Positions 32,934 through 43,934 are shown, counted from the first letter of the stretch. The stretch is DNA of 64,000 bases from Desulfovibrio aminophilus (GCF_023660105.1 NZ_JAMHGA010000019.1:1-64000), one strand, 5' to 3'. Notes: generated from the letters alone by a model not told the origin. Program-made: numbers and translations.

Positions 32934-33590
32934 TCAGTCCTCCGTGACGATGGCCACCGAGGCCGAAGCGCCCAGGCGGTCGGCTCCGGCGGCCAGCAGG
33001 GCCAGGGCCTGGGCCCGCGTGCGGATGCCGCCGCTGGCCTTGACCCCAATGTGGCCCGGGACGTTCGCCCGCAGCAGGCGCACGTCGGCCTCCGTGGCCC
33101 CGCCGCCGGAAAAGCCCGTGCAGGTCTTGACGAAGGCCGCCCCGGCCCCGGCCGCGAGGCGGCAGGCCAGGACCTTTTCCGCATCGGTCAGGAGCGCCGT
33201 TTCCAGGATGACCTTCACCGGCGCGCCGCAGCTCCGCGCCACGGCCTCGATGTCGGCGGCCACGGCCGCCTCGTCGCGGTCCTTGAGGGCCCCGACGTTC
33301 AGGACCATGTCGATCTCCCGGGCCCCCTGCTCCACGGCGCGCGCGGCCTCGAAGGCCTTGACCGGCGTGGACTGGAACCCCAGGGGGAAACCGATGACGG
33401 TGATCGGCAGGACCGCGCTCCCGGCCAGCAGGCGCGCGGCCTGGGGAATCCGACAAGGTGCGACGCAGACGGAAAAGAAGCCGTGCTCCAGGGCCTCGGC
33501 GCAGAGCCGCTCCACCTCCGCCGCCGTGGCCTGGGGCTTCAGCAGCGTGTGGTCCAGGCGGCGGGCCAGCTCCGCGCGATCCGGGGCCAC
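32934..33590 (-). CDS. deoC: Deoxyribose-phosphate aldolase
   Basis: This 218-residue class I aldolase splits 2-deoxyribose-5-phosphate into glyceraldehyde-3-phosphate and acetaldehyde. It starts at a GTG one base after the upstream stop codon. Motifs are LDHTLLKPQATAAEVERLC, VIGFPLGFQSTPVKAFEAARAVEQGAREIDMVLNVGAL, VKVILETALLTD, FVKTCTGFS (Schiff-base region) and GVKASGGIRTRAQALALLAAGADRLG. All key residues appear present. Confidence 0.94.
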   Translation of the reverse strand: MAPDRAELARRLDHTLLKPQATAAEVERLCAEALEHGFFSVCVAPCRIPQAARLLAGSAVLPITVIGFPLGFQSTPVKAFEAARAVEQGAREIDMVLNVGALKDRDEAAVAADIEAVARSCGAPVKVILETALLTDAEKVLACRLAAGAGAAFVKTCTGFSGGGATEADVRLLRANVPGHIGVKASGGIRTRAQALALLAAGADRLGASASVAIVTED

Positions 33591-33591
33591 G

Positions 33592-34311
33592 CTAGCGCCC
33601 CCGGGCCTGGTAGCGGGCGAGCTGCTTCTCCAGGCGGCGGCTGATGGCCGTGAGCACCCAGCAGACGAGGAAATAAAGCACCGCGATGGCGATGAAGATC
33701 TCGAAGGGCGCGTTCATGGTCCGGTTGTTCACCTGGGTGGCCGTGTTGGTCAGCTCGTTGACCCCGATGATGGAGGCCAGCGAAGTGTCCTTGGTCAGGC
33801 TCACGAACTGGTTCACGAAGGACGGGATCATGTTGCGCAGGGCTTGGGGCAGGATGACCAGGCGCATGGCCTGGAAGTGGGAGAGCCCCGTGCCCCGGGC
33901 GGCCTCCATCTGGCCCTTGGGCAGGGCCGTGACCCCGGCGCGCACGATCTCGCCCACGTAGGCCCCGGTGAAGACGATGAAGGCGATGAGCGTGCTCTGG
34001 AACTCCGGCACGGCCGTGCCCAGGAGGATGGGCGCCAGGAAATAGAACCAGAAGATGAGCATCAGGAGCGGCGTGCCGCGCACGATCTCGATGTAGAGCA
34101 CGGCGATGCTCTTGACCCAGAAGCGGCGGGAGAGGCGCATGAGGCCCGCGGCCAGGCCCAGCCAGAAGGCCCCCAGGATGCCCAGGGCCGCCAGGACCAC
34201 GGCCAGGGCCAAGCCGCCGAGCTGGCCCTCGAAACTCATGGTCTGGGTGTTGAAGGTCAGCGACCCCCAGAGAAAGTAGTCGAAATTGCTCCAGACGACG
34301 TCCCAGCGCAC
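33592..34311 (-). CDS. Polar amino acid ABC transporter permease
   Basis: This is a 239-residue HisMQ-type permease. The GTG at 34311 (VRWDVVWSNFDYF) has AGGGGG upstream; the frame continues into the previous gene but that part is not coding. It has about five helices. Family blocks: EIVRGTPLLMLIFWFYF, FTGAYVGEIVRAGVTALPKGQMEAARGTGLSHFQAMRLVILPQALR and SFVNQFVSLTKDTSLASIIGVNEL. It pairs with the preceding permease to form a heterodimeric channel. Confidence 0.93.
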   Translation of the reverse strand: MRWDVVWSNFDYFLWGSLTFNTQTMSFEGQLGGLALAVVLAALGILGAFWLGLAAGLMRLSRRFWVKSIAVLYIEIVRGTPLLMLIFWFYFLAPILLGTAVPEFQSTLIAFIVFTGAYVGEIVRAGVTALPKGQMEAARGTGLSHFQAMRLVILPQALRNMIPSFVNQFVSLTKDTSLASIIGVNELTNTATQVNNRTMNAPFEIFIAIAVLYFLVCWVLTAISRRLEKQLARYQARGR

Positions 34312-34322
34312 CCCGAATCCCC

Positions 34323-35024
34323 CTAGTACTTGATCTGACGCAGGAAATGCTTGTTGTAGATGTTGATGGTCAGGGAGACCACCAGGGAGATGCAGAGATA
34401 GATCACCGTGGCCGCCGTGAACGCCTCGAAGCCCCGGAAGGTGTGCGACTCGATCTGCCGGGCCATGTAGGTCAGGTCCATGACGCCGATGGTCATCACC
34501 AGGGAGGAGTTCTTGATCAGGTTGAGGAACTGGGAGATGAGCGGCGGAATGACGATGCGGAACGCCTGCGGCAGGATCACGTAACGGTAGGCCTGGATGA
34601 ACGACAGGCCCGTTGCCCGGGAGGCCTCCAACTGGTTCTTGGGGATGGCGAGGATGCCCGCGCGGATCTCCTCGGCGATGAAGGCCGCCGTGTAGACCGT
34701 AAGCGCGATGACGCCCGTGGCGAACTCGAAGTCCTGCTTGTAGAGCCACTTGTTCACGGCTTCGGGCAGGAGCACGTAGGAGCCGAAATACCAGAAGTAG
34801 ATCTGCACCAGCAGCGGCGTGTTGCGGAAGAACTCGGTGAAGGCCAGGCTGAACCAGACGCAGGCCTTGACCCGGGTCATGCGCAGCACGGCCACCAGGG
34901 TGCCCAGGGCCAGGGCCAGGGCGATGGAGATGGCCGAGATCTTGAGCGTCAGCCAGAAGCCGTCCACCAGCCACTGGTGATACTCGCCGGTGAGGACGAC
35001 GCTCCAGTCGAAATTGTACTTCAA
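34323..35024 (-). CDS. Polar amino acid ABC transporter permease
   Basis: This 233-residue HisMQ-family permease begins MKYNFDWSVVLTGEYHQW. The core motif ALTVYTAAFIAEEIRAGILAIPKNQLEASRATGL is followed by YVILPQAFRIVIPPLISQFLNLIKNSSLV. It is related to the second permease but clearly diverged, as expected for GltJ/GltK or AapQ/AapM pairs. It is separated from the binding-protein gene by about 80 bp containing a GC-rich hairpin. Confidence 0.93.
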   Translation of the reverse strand: MKYNFDWSVVLTGEYHQWLVDGFWLTLKISAISIALALALGTLVAVLRMTRVKACVWFSLAFTEFFRNTPLLVQIYFWYFGSYVLLPEAVNKWLYKQDFEFATGVIALTVYTAAFIAEEIRAGILAIPKNQLEASRATGLSFIQAYRYVILPQAFRIVIPPLISQFLNLIKNSSLVMTIGVMDLTYMARQIESHTFRGFEAFTAATVIYLCISLVVSLTINIYNKHFLRQIKY

Positions 35025-35050
35025 GTCGCTGTTCCCGTTTCGCGCGGACG

Positions 35051-35075
35051 GGGCGCGCCGCGACGCGGCGCGCCC
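35051..35075 (-). other. Intercistronic hairpin behind the binding-protein gene
   Basis: A perfect 11-bp stem, GGGCGCGCCGC with GCGGCGCGCCC, 3-nt loop. On the operon strand it has no T-run, so it probably protects the 3' end of the abundant binding-protein mRNA and lowers expression of the permease genes. This is a common layout in ABC operons; the role is inferred. Confidence 0.6.
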
Positions 35076-35105
35076 CTTTTCGTTTTCAACGGCCCGAAAG
35101 CCGGA

Positions 35106-35921
35106 CTACGGCCAGAGCTCCATCTTCCAGTTCAGCGGCAGGGGGCACTTGCTCTTGGGGCCGAACCACTTGTCATAGACCTTGGCGTATTCGCCGGAAC
35201 GCCACATCTCCATGAGCGTGGCGTTGGCGAAATCACGGAAGTCGGAATCGTTCTCGGGCAGGCCCAGGCCGTAGGGCTCGTCGGCGATGAAGTCGCCGGT
35301 GATCTCCCACATCTCGGGATTCTCGTCGCTGGCCTTCAGCCCGGCCAGGATGGGACCGTCGGTGGTCACGGCGTCGACCTTGCCCTGCTTCAGGGCCAGG
35401 AAGGCCATGGGGTAGGTGTCGAAGGAGATGACCTGGCACTTGGGCTGGGCCTTCTGGATGTTCTTCTCCGAGGTGGAGCCCTTGGCCGAGCCGACCTTCT
35501 TGCCGGCCAGATCGGCCACGGTCTTCACGCCGCCGCCCTTCTTCACCAGGAGCTTCTGCTCGGCCGGGAAGTAGGTGATGGAGAAGTCGATCTCGGCCTC
35601 GCGCTCGATCTTGTGGGTCATGGTGCCGGCCACGATGTCCACCGAGCCCTGGGTGAGCATGGGGATGCGGGTGGCCGAGGTCACGGGCTTGAGTTCCAGC
35701 TTCACGCCGAGCTTGTCGGCCAGGTACTTGCAGATGTCGATCTCGAAGCCGACGATCTGCTTGCTGTTCTCGTCCACGTAGCCGAAGGGCGGCTGGGAAT
35801 CCTTGACGCCCGCCACGAGGACGCCTTTGCTCTTGATGTCCTCCAGCTTCCCGGCGAAGGCGGCGCCGGCCAGGAGCGAGAAGAGCGCGACAAAAACCAG
35901 GACAACGGACAGCTTCTTCAT
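35106..35921 (-). CDS. Polar amino acid ABC transporter substrate-binding protein
   Basis: This 271-residue SBP_bac_3 protein has a Sec signal peptide (about residues 1-23, ending GAAFAG). The mature part begins with the family pattern LEDIKSKGVLVAGVKDSQPPFGYVDENSKQIVGFEIDIC. It also has VDIVAGTMTHKIEREAEIDFS and the hinge-proximal KKVGSAKGSTSEKN block. The KxxRxxEIDFS/T pattern resembles glutamate/aspartate (GltI/AapJ-like) binders, but the substrate is not proven. Two Cys may form a disulfide. Confidence 0.92.
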   Translation of the reverse strand: MKKLSVVLVFVALFSLLAGAAFAGKLEDIKSKGVLVAGVKDSQPPFGYVDENSKQIVGFEIDICKYLADKLGVKLELKPVTSATRIPMLTQGSVDIVAGTMTHKIEREAEIDFSITYFPAEQKLLVKKGGGVKTVADLAGKKVGSAKGSTSEKNIQKAQPKCQVISFDTYPMAFLALKQGKVDAVTTDGPILAGLKASDENPEMWEITGDFIADEPYGLGLPENDSDFRDFANATLMEMWRSGEYAKVYDKWFGPKSKCPLPLNWKMELWP

Positions 35922-35959
35922 GGAATCCTCCTCTGGGTATGCGTCCCGCCCGCGCGGGG

Positions 35960-36688
35960 TTACAGAATCTCCTTCAGGAAGGCCCGGGCCCGCTCATGCT
36001 TGGGATTGGAAAAGAAGACGTCCGGCGGGGCCTGCTCCAGGACCACGCCGCCGTCCATGAAGATGACCCGGTCGGCCACCTCGCGGGCGAAGCCCATCTC
36101 ATGGGTCACGCAGAGCATGGTCATGCCCTCGCGCGCCAAATCCTTCATGACCGTCAGCACCTCGTTGATCATCTCCGGGTCCAGGGCGCTGGTGGGCTCG
36201 TCGAAGAGCATGACCTTGGGCTTCATGGCCAGGGCCCGGGCGATGGCCACCCGCTGCTGCTGGCCGCCGGACAGTTCCGCCGGATACTTGTGGGCCTGGT
36301 CGTGGATGCCCACCCGTTCGAGCAGGGCCAGGGCCACGGTCTCGGCCTCGTCGCGGGCCATGCCCCGGACCTTGATCGGGGCCAGGGTCACGTTCTTGAG
36401 CACGGTCAGATGCGGATAGAGGTTGAACTGCTGGAAGACGATGCCGATCTCGGCCCGCAGGGCGTTCACGTCCACGCTCTTGTCGTGGATGTCCTTGCCC
36501 TCGAAGAGGATGGTGCCTTGCTGGTAGTCCTCCAGGCGGTTCACGCAGCGGATGAAGGTGCTCTTGCCCGAGCCGCTGGGGCCGCAGATGACGAGCACCT
36601 CGCCCTTGTCCACGCTCTCGGTGACGCCGCGCAGGACGTGGAAATCGCCATACCACTTCTGAAGCTTCTGGATCTCGATCATGGACAT
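35960..36688 (-). CDS. Polar amino acid ABC transporter ATPase
   Basis: This 242-residue GlnQ/HisP-type ATPase has Walker [10 protein letters not shown] (about residues 36-44), Q-loop [14 protein letters not shown], signature [15 protein letters not shown], Walker [16 protein letters not shown] and switch His in [10 protein letters not shown] used the ATG at 36688 ([16 protein letters not shown]); the next ATG at 36682 is equally good. It is the first gene of the transporter-deoC-cbiC operon and lies just behind a good sigma-70 promoter. Confidence 0.94.
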   Translation of the reverse strand: MSMIEIQKLQKWYGDFHVLRGVTESVDKGEVLVICGPSGSGKSTFIRCVNRLEDYQQGTILFEGKDIHDKSVDVNALRAEIGIVFQQFNLYPHLTVLKNVTLAPIKVRGMARDEAETVALALLERVGIHDQAHKYPAELSGGQQQRVAIARALAMKPKVMLFDEPTSALDPEMINEVLTVMKDLAREGMTMLCVTHEMGFAREVADRVIFMDGGVVLEQAPPDVFFSNPKHERARAFLKEIL

Positions 36689-36793
36689 GGGCAGGGAACT
36701 CCGAAACCGCCGGAATGGGCGGGGATTCTCGCCGAATTGCCTGGGGATTCGACTTGTTGGGCTCGAAAAAGACAAGCAAAACGGGAAGGAAAA

Positions 36794-36822
36794 CATATAC
36801 ATGTGGAAATACGTCTTGTCAA
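36794..36822 (-). promoter_or_regulatory. Sigma-70 promoter of the amino acid transporter operon
   Basis: On the minus strand: TTGACA (-35, perfect) at 36822-36817, a 17-bp spacer, and TATATG (-10, four of six) at 36799-36794. The transcript would begin near 36787, about 100 nt before the ATPase gene. It is divergent from the serine deaminase gene. Confidence 0.7.
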
Positions 36823-36903
36823 GGCGCAACGCGGCCGGACTCCCCCTCTCTCCTGTTGACAGCTTCCCGCCCTTCGCGCAGAAGACCGATCAAGAGGAAC
36901 CCC

Positions 36904-38271
<1,368 letters not shown>

Positions 38272-38339
38272 ATTTCTTGGCGAAAGGGTTTCTTTCTGCT
38301 AGGAAAGGGAAAAACCAAGAACCATCCCCGGGAGCGGAC

Positions 38340-39461
38340 ATGACGCGCGCCACCCTGCACCGCCTCGCGATCCTGACCCTGGTCCTCACCGTGTTCACGC
38401 TCCAGGCCTGCCGGGGCGAACACGCCGCCCCGCAGCATCCCGCGCCGGTGCGCACGGCCCTGGCCGAGCCCCGCGACACCCCCATGATCCTCTGGTCCGT
38501 GGGCTCGGTGCGCGGCTCCAACTCGGTCTCCGTCAAATCCCGCCAGGACGGCCGAATCATCAAGATCCACTTCCTGGACGGCGACGAGGTGCACGCCGGG
38601 GACCTGCTCTTCACCATCGACCCGGTCTCCCAGGCCCTGGCCCAGGCCCAGGCCAAGGCAGGGCTGGCCAGCGACCGGGCCTCGGCCGAGATGGCCGTGA
38701 AGGAACTGGACCGCTACAAGACGCTCTACGCCCAGGGCGCGGTGAGCAAGGACGAGTTCGACCAGAGACGCACCGCCGCCGAGACGGCCCTGGCCCAGGT
38801 CCGCTCCTCCCAAGCCGCCGTGGGCATCTCGGCCCAGACCCTGAGCTACACCTTCATCCGCTCGCCCATCGACGGCCGCATCGGCATCGCCAAGCTGGAC
38901 GAGGGCAACCTGGCCCTGGCCAACCAGGACGTGTTGGCCGTGATCAACACCATCGCGCCCATCGACCTCGATTTCTCCCTGCCCGAACGCTACCTGGAAG
39001 ACGTGCGCCTGGCCTTCCGCACCGGCCCGGTGCAGGTCATCGCCGCCACCCGGGGCGGCAAGCCGGTCCAGGTCAAGGGCTCGCTGCGGGCCATCGACAA
39101 CAGCATCAATCCGGCCACGGGCATGTTCAACATGCGGGCCCGCTTCGAGAACACCGACGAAATCCTCTGGCCCGGACAGTTCGTAAGCGCCGGAGTGGTC
39201 CTTTCGACCATCAAGGGCGCGGTGCTCGTGCCGGCCCAGGCCGTGCAGCGCGGGCCGGACGGCGACTTCGTCTACCGCGTGAGCGAGGGCAAGGCCGAGC
39301 CCGTGGCGGTCAAGGTCGGCATCCCGGTGGACGACCATGTGGTCCTGGACTCGGGCCTCAAGGTCGGGGACGAGGTGGTGGTGGAGGGCCAGATCCGGCT
39401 CTACCCCGGCGCGCCGGTGGTCCAGCCGACGCCCGGCAAGCCCGCGGGGGCGTCCTCGTGA
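38340..39461 (+). CDS. RND efflux periplasmic adaptor (MdtA-like)
   Basis: This 373-residue membrane-fusion protein has a leader ending in lipobox-like LQAC (acylated Cys at about residue 22). The biotinyl-lipoyl half-motif VKSRQDGRIIKIHFLDGDEVHAGDLLFTID is followed by a helical hairpin with KELDRYKTLYAQGAVSKDEFDQ, then TFIRSPIDGRIGIAKLDEGNLAL and a C-terminal beta-barrel/MP domain with VPAQAVQRGPDG. It ends in a GTGA overlap with the pump gene. No TolC gene lies adjacent. Confidence 0.93.
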   Translation: MTRATLHRLAILTLVLTVFTLQACRGEHAAPQHPAPVRTALAEPRDTPMILWSVGSVRGSNSVSVKSRQDGRIIKIHFLDGDEVHAGDLLFTIDPVSQALAQAQAKAGLASDRASAEMAVKELDRYKTLYAQGAVSKDEFDQRRTAAETALAQVRSSQAAVGISAQTLSYTFIRSPIDGRIGIAKLDEGNLALANQDVLAVINTIAPIDLDFSLPERYLEDVRLAFRTGPVQVIAATRGGKPVQVKGSLRAIDNSINPATGMFNMRARFENTDEILWPGQFVSAGVVLSTIKGAVLVPAQAVQRGPDGDFVYRVSEGKAEPVAVKVGIPVDDHVVLDSGLKVGDEVVVEGQIRLYPGAPVVQPTPGKPAGASS

Positions 39462-42400
39462 GCCTCTCCAGCCCGTTCATCGAACGGCCGGTCATGACCT
39501 CCCTGGTCATGGCCGCCCTGCTCCTCTTCGGCCTGGGCGCGTATTTCGTCCTGCCCACCAGCGACCTGCCCGCCGTGGACTTCCCGACCATCCAGGTCTC
39601 GGCCAGCTATTCCGGGGCCTCGCCCGAGACCATGGCCTCCAGCGTGGCCGCGCCCCTGGAACGGGAGTTCGCCAGCATCGCCGGGCTCTCCTCCATGAGT
39701 TCGTCCAACAGCCTGGGCTCCAGCACCATCACGCTCCAGTTCGACCTGGACCGCAACATCGACGGCGCGGCCATGGACGTGCAGGCGGCCATCACCCGGG
39801 CCAACACCAACCTGCCCGACGACCTCACCGACCCGCCCACCTTCCAGAAGGTGAACCCGGCGGACGCGCCCATCCTGTACATCGCGCTGAGTTCGCCCAC
39901 GCTGCCCATCTGGACCATCAACGACTACGCCAAGACCTACCTGGCCGAGACCATCTCCATGATCCCGGGCGTGGCCCAGGTGCTCATCTACGGCGAAAAG
40001 AAGTACGCCCCGCGCATCCGCCTGGACCCCATGGCCCTGGCCTCGCGCGGAATCAGCCTGGACGAGGTGAGCCAGGCCGTGAACGACCAGAACGTGAACC
40101 TGCCCCTGGGCAGCCTGCAGAGCCCCACCCGCACGGTGACCCTGATGGCCAAGGGCCAGCTCGTGAACGCCGAGGAATACCGCAAGGTGGTGGTGACGTA
40201 CCGCGACGGCCAGCCCGTGTACCTGGGCGATCTGGCCCAGGTGGACGACGGCGTGGAGCACGAATATTTCGGCGCCTTCCACAACAACAGGCCGGACATC
40301 CTCCTGGCCGTGAAGCGCCAGCCCGGGTCCAACACCATCGCCGTGGTGGACGCCATCCGGAGCAAGCTGCCCAACATCCAGAAGCAGATTCCGGCCTCGC
40401 TGTCCGTGAACGTCATCTACGACCGCAGCGAGTTCATCCGGGACTCGGTGGCGGACGTGAAGTTCACCCTGGCCCTGGCCGTGGGCCTAGTCATCCTGGT
40501 GGTCTTCGTCTTCCTGCGCAGCTTCGCCGGAACCTTCATCGCCGGGGTGGCCATCCCCTTCTCCATCATCGCCACCTTCTCGGCCATGTATCTCCTGGGC
40601 TTCACCCTGGACAACCTCTCGCTCATGGCGCTGACGCTCTCGGTGGGCTTCGTGGTGGACGACGCCATCGTCATGCTGGAGAACGTCTTCCGACACGTGG
40701 AGCAGGGCAAGTCCCCGCTGCGCGCGGCCTTCGACGGGGCGGCGGAGATCGGCTTCACCATCCTCTCCATGACCCTGTCCCTGGCCGTGGTCTTCGTGCC
40801 CATCCTGTTCATGCCCGGCATCCTGGGCCGCATTCTGCGCGAATTCGCCGTGACCATCACCGTGGCCATCCTCATCTCCGGCGTGGTGGCCGTGACCCTC
40901 TCACCCATGCTCTGCTCCAAGGTGCTGCGCAAGGACACCAAGATCGCCGAAAGCGGCCGCTTCTTCTCCTGGATCCTCGCCGGCTACCGCAAGAGCCTGC
41001 GCCTGGCCCTGGACCATCGCGGCAAGACCCTCATCCTGGCCGTGCTCATGCTGGCGCTCACGGGCCTGCTCTTCGCCTGGGCGCCCAAGGGCTTCCTGCC
41101 GCCCAACGACGTAGACCTGCTCATCGGCTACACCCAGGCCCGCCAGGGCATCTCCTACAACGCCATGGCCCAGCTCCAGCGCAGCCTCTCGCCCCGGCTG
41201 CACGCGGACCCGGACGTGGAGAGCGAGAGCCAGATCATCAGCTATCCCTTGGAGAATCAGGGGCTCACGGTCGTGATCCTCAAACCCCAGACCGAGCGCA
41301 AGGCCACCGCCGACGAGGTCCTGGCCCGGCTGCGGCCCAAGCTCAATTCCGAGCCCGGCCTGGTGACCTACCTGGTGAACCCGCCGCTCATCCCCATCGG
41401 CGGCAAGTCCGCGCGCGGCGACTACATGCTCACCCTCCAGTGCCCGGACACGACCCTGCTCTATAACTCGGCCCAGAAGCTGGAGAAGGTCCTCATGGCC
41501 GAGCCGTCGCTCACGGGCGTGAACTCGGACCTGCTCCTGGCCGATCCGCAGATGCACCTGGACATCGACCGGGAAAAGGCCGCGCGCCTCGGCATCCCGG
41601 TGCGCTCCATCGAGGACGCCCTGTACTCCTCCTATGCCGAACGCGGCATCTCCAACATCTACGGAGACCAGGACGTCTACAAGGTGGTCATGGAGCTCAA
41701 GCCCGAGTTCCAGCGCAACGAAAAGGCCCTGACCATGCTCTACCTGCGTTCCGCCGCCGGAGACCTCGTGCGCCTGGACGCCCTGGCCCAACTCCGGCCC
41801 GAACTGGGCCCGGCCACGGTGAACCACACCGGCCAGCTCACCTCGGTGACGTATTCCTTCAGCGCCGCGCCGGGAGTGTCCCTGGGCCAGGTGAGCGAGA
41901 CCGTGGAGCGCCTGGCCGACGCCAACCTGCCCGCCGAGGTGAGCCGGTTCATGGAGGGCACGGCCAGCGCCTTCAAGGAATCCCTGGGCGGCATGACCCT
42001 GCTCCTGGGCATCACCGTGTTCCTCATCTACGTGCTCCTGGGCTGCCTCTACGAGAGCTACGCCCACCCCCTGACCATCCTCTCCGGCCTGCCCTCGGCG
42101 GCCATGGGCGGACTGCTCACCCTGCTCATCTTCGGCCAGGAACTGGACCTCTACGGCTACGTGGGCATCATCATGCTCATCGGCATCGTGAAGAAGAACT
42201 CCATCATGGTCGTGGACTTCGCCATCCAGGCCGAGAAGACCGGCAAGAGCCCGGAGGAGGCCGCCTTCGAAGGCTCCCTGGTGCGCTTCCGGCCGATCAT
42301 GATGACCACCATCGCGGCGATCATGGGCGCGATGCCCATCGCCCTGGGCTTCGGCGCGGGCGCGGAGGCCCGGCGGCCCATGGGCCTCGTGGTGGTGGGC

Positions 42401-42511
42401 GGCCTGATCCTCTCCCAGGTGGTCACCCTGTACCTGACCCCGGTGGTCTATACCTACATGGACCGGCTCCAGCGCGGAAAGCACGCGCCGGAGGCCGCTC
42501 CCGAGGCCTGA
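39458..42511 (+). CDS. RND multidrug efflux pump (MdtB/C, AcrB family)
   Basis: This 1017-residue HAE-1 pump opens with the usual FIERPVMTSLVMAALLLFGLGAYFVLP and has 12 expected helices. The proton-relay aspartates are in the family block SVGFVVDDAIVMLENVFRHVEQG. Two large periplasmic loops are present, and GIVKKNSIMVVDFAIQAE and the FRPIMMTTIAAIMGAMPIALGFGAGAEARRPMG C-terminal blocks are intact. It starts at a GTG overlapping the adaptor stop. Confidence 0.94.
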   Translation: MSLSSPFIERPVMTSLVMAALLLFGLGAYFVLPTSDLPAVDFPTIQVSASYSGASPETMASSVAAPLEREFASIAGLSSMSSSNSLGSSTITLQFDLDRNIDGAAMDVQAAITRANTNLPDDLTDPPTFQKVNPADAPILYIALSSPTLPIWTINDYAKTYLAETISMIPGVAQVLIYGEKKYAPRIRLDPMALASRGISLDEVSQAVNDQNVNLPLGSLQSPTRTVTLMAKGQLVNAEEYRKVVVTYRDGQPVYLGDLAQVDDGVEHEYFGAFHNNRPDILLAVKRQPGSNTIAVVDAIRSKLPNIQKQIPASLSVNVIYDRSEFIRDSVADVKFTLALAVGLVILVVFVFLRSFAGTFIAGVAIPFSIIATFSAMYLLGFTLDNLSLMALTLSVGFVVDDAIVMLENVFRHVEQGKSPLRAAFDGAAEIGFTILSMTLSLAVVFVPILFMPGILGRILREFAVTITVAILISGVVAVTLSPMLCSKVLRKDTKIAESGRFFSWILAGYRKSLRLALDHRGKTLILAVLMLALTGLLFAWAPKGFLPPNDVDLLIGYTQARQGISYNAMAQLQRSLSPRLHADPDVESESQIISYPLENQGLTVVILKPQTERKATADEVLARLRPKLNSEPGLVTYLVNPPLIPIGGKSARGDYMLTLQCPDTTLLYNSAQKLEKVLMAEPSLTGVNSDLLLADPQMHLDIDREKAARLGIPVRSIEDALYSSYAERGISNIYGDQDVYKVVMELKPEFQRNEKALTMLYLRSAAGDLVRLDALAQLRPELGPATVNHTGQLTSVTYSFSAAPGVSLGQVSETVERLADANLPAEVSRFMEGTASAFKESLGGMTLLLGITVFLIYVLLGCLYESYAHPLTILSGLPSAAMGGLLTLLIFGQELDLYGYVGIIMLIGIVKKNSIMVVDFAIQAEKTGKSPEEAAFEGSLVRFRPIMMTTIAAIMGAMPIALGFGAGAEARRPMGLVVVGGLILSQVVTLYLTPVVYTYMDRLQRGKHAPEAAPEA

Positions 42512-42624
42512 CCGTCCGGCCTTGAACCCCCGGCCGATCCGTGGCATAGGGGGCGGCGCGGGAAACGGGGCCCGGCCAGGCGCGACCGCGCCCGGAACAT
42601 CTCCCCGCAAGGAAGCGACACATC

Positions 42625-43272
42625 GTGGACATCCTGCTCCAATACGTGGATTTCATCCTGCACGTGGACCGTCATCTCGGCGGCCTGTTCGAGCACTACG
42701 GCGCCTGGATCTACCTCATCCTCGCGGCCATCGTCTTCTGCGAGACGGGCCTCGTGGTCACGCCCTTCCTGCCCGGCGACTCCCTGCTCTTCGCCGTGGG
42801 GGCCCTGGGAGGGGCCGGGCTCATCGACCCCTGGCTGGCCTTCGTCCTGCTCATGGTCGCGGCCATCTGCGGGGACAACGTGAACTACTGGCTGGGGCGC
42901 AAGGTCGGCCCGGCCGTCTTCGTGCGCGAGACATCGCGGCTGCTGAACAAGAAGCACCTCTTCCACGCCCAGGCGTTCTACGAACACCACGGCGGCAAGA
43001 CCATCATCATCGCCCGCTTCGTGCCGATCGTCCGCACCTTCGCGCCCTTCGTGGCCGGGATCGGACGCATGCGCTACCGCCGCTTCCTGGCCTACAGCCT
43101 GGGCGGCGGCATGCTCTGGACCGGCTCGTTCATCGCGCTCGGCGCCTTCTTCGGCAACCTCCCGGTGGTGCGCGAGAACTTCGGCCTGGCTGTCATCGCC
43201 ATCATCATCATCTCGGTCCTGCCCGCGATATTCGAATTCCTGCGGGCCCGCGGCCGCGCGAAAAAGGCATGA
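42625..43272 (+). CDS. DedA family membrane protein
   Basis: This 215-residue DedA/VTT protein starts at a GTG (GCAAGGAAG upstream). It has the family pattern: a re-entrant region with the FCETGLVVTPFLPGDSLLFAVGAL motif (acidic residue followed by PFLPGD), GDNVNYWLGRKVG, and IIIARFVPIVRTFAPFVAGIGRMRYRRFL with the conserved Arg residues. DedA proteins act as proton-coupled undecaprenyl-phosphate or lipid flippases. It overlaps the next gene by 4 nt. Confidence 0.93.
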   Translation: MDILLQYVDFILHVDRHLGGLFEHYGAWIYLILAAIVFCETGLVVTPFLPGDSLLFAVGALGGAGLIDPWLAFVLLMVAAICGDNVNYWLGRKVGPAVFVRETSRLLNKKHLFHAQAFYEHHGGKTIIIARFVPIVRTFAPFVAGIGRMRYRRFLAYSLGGGMLWTGSFIALGAFFGNLPVVRENFGLAVIAIIIISVLPAIFEFLRARGRAKKA

Positions 43273-43934
43273 ACGACGCAACCACCGCCTCCGCCTCCAA
43301 GACGAACGCCACCTTCGGAACCATCGCCGTCTGGGTGATCTCGACCTATGCCGGGGCCCAGCTCATCTCCAACGTGGCCAGCCTGAAGATCGGCCTGGTG
43401 GCCGGCTACGCCGTGGACATGGGCACCTTCCTCTATCCCATCACCTTCACCCTGCGCGACTTGGTGCACAAGGTTCTGGGCCGTTCCGGGGCCCGGGCCG
43501 TGATCCTGGCGGCCGGAGCCCTGAACCTGTTCATGGCCCTCTACCTCATGTGGATCACCGCCGTGCCCGGCGACCCGCAGTGGGGCCTCAACGAACAGTT
43601 CAGCGCCGTGCTCACCCCGGTCTGGCGGCTGGTGGCGGCCTCCATCCTGGCCCAGGTGGTCAGCGAGCTCACCGACACCGAGGTCTACCACTGGTTCGTG
43701 GTCCGCGTGACCCGGCGGTTCCACTGGCTGCGCGTGCTCCTGAGCAACTCCGTGAGCATCCCGGTGGACAACGTGATCTTCGCCGTGGGGGCCTTCGGCT
43801 TCACCCTGCCCTGGTCCGTGGTGGGCGAAATCTTCCTCTTCAACCTGGTGATCAAGTACGGCGTGACCTTGGTGAGCCTGCCCTTCATCTACTTCGTGCG
43901 GGAGCGCCGCAACGGCGAGGGCCCGGCGGACTGA
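43269..43934 (+). CDS. Queuosine precursor transporter (YhhQ/QueT-like)
   Basis: This 221-residue VUT-1/YhhQ family membrane protein takes up 7-deazaguanine precursors for queuosine. The start ATG overlaps the DedA stop (ATGA). The family pattern includes AGAQLISNVASLKIGLVAGYAVDMGTFLYPITFTLRDLVHKVLGRSGARAVI, then AQVVSELTDTEVYHWFV and SNSVSIPVDNVIFAVGAFG. Six helices are expected. No preQ1 riboswitch is visible upstream, as expected inside an operon. Confidence 0.9.
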   Translation: MNDATTASASKTNATFGTIAVWVISTYAGAQLISNVASLKIGLVAGYAVDMGTFLYPITFTLRDLVHKVLGRSGARAVILAAGALNLFMALYLMWITAVPGDPQWGLNEQFSAVLTPVWRLVAASILAQVVSELTDTEVYHWFVVRVTRRFHWLRVLLSNSVSIPVDNVIFAVGAFGFTLPWSVVGEIFLFNLVIKYGVTLVSLPFIYFVRERRNGEGPAD

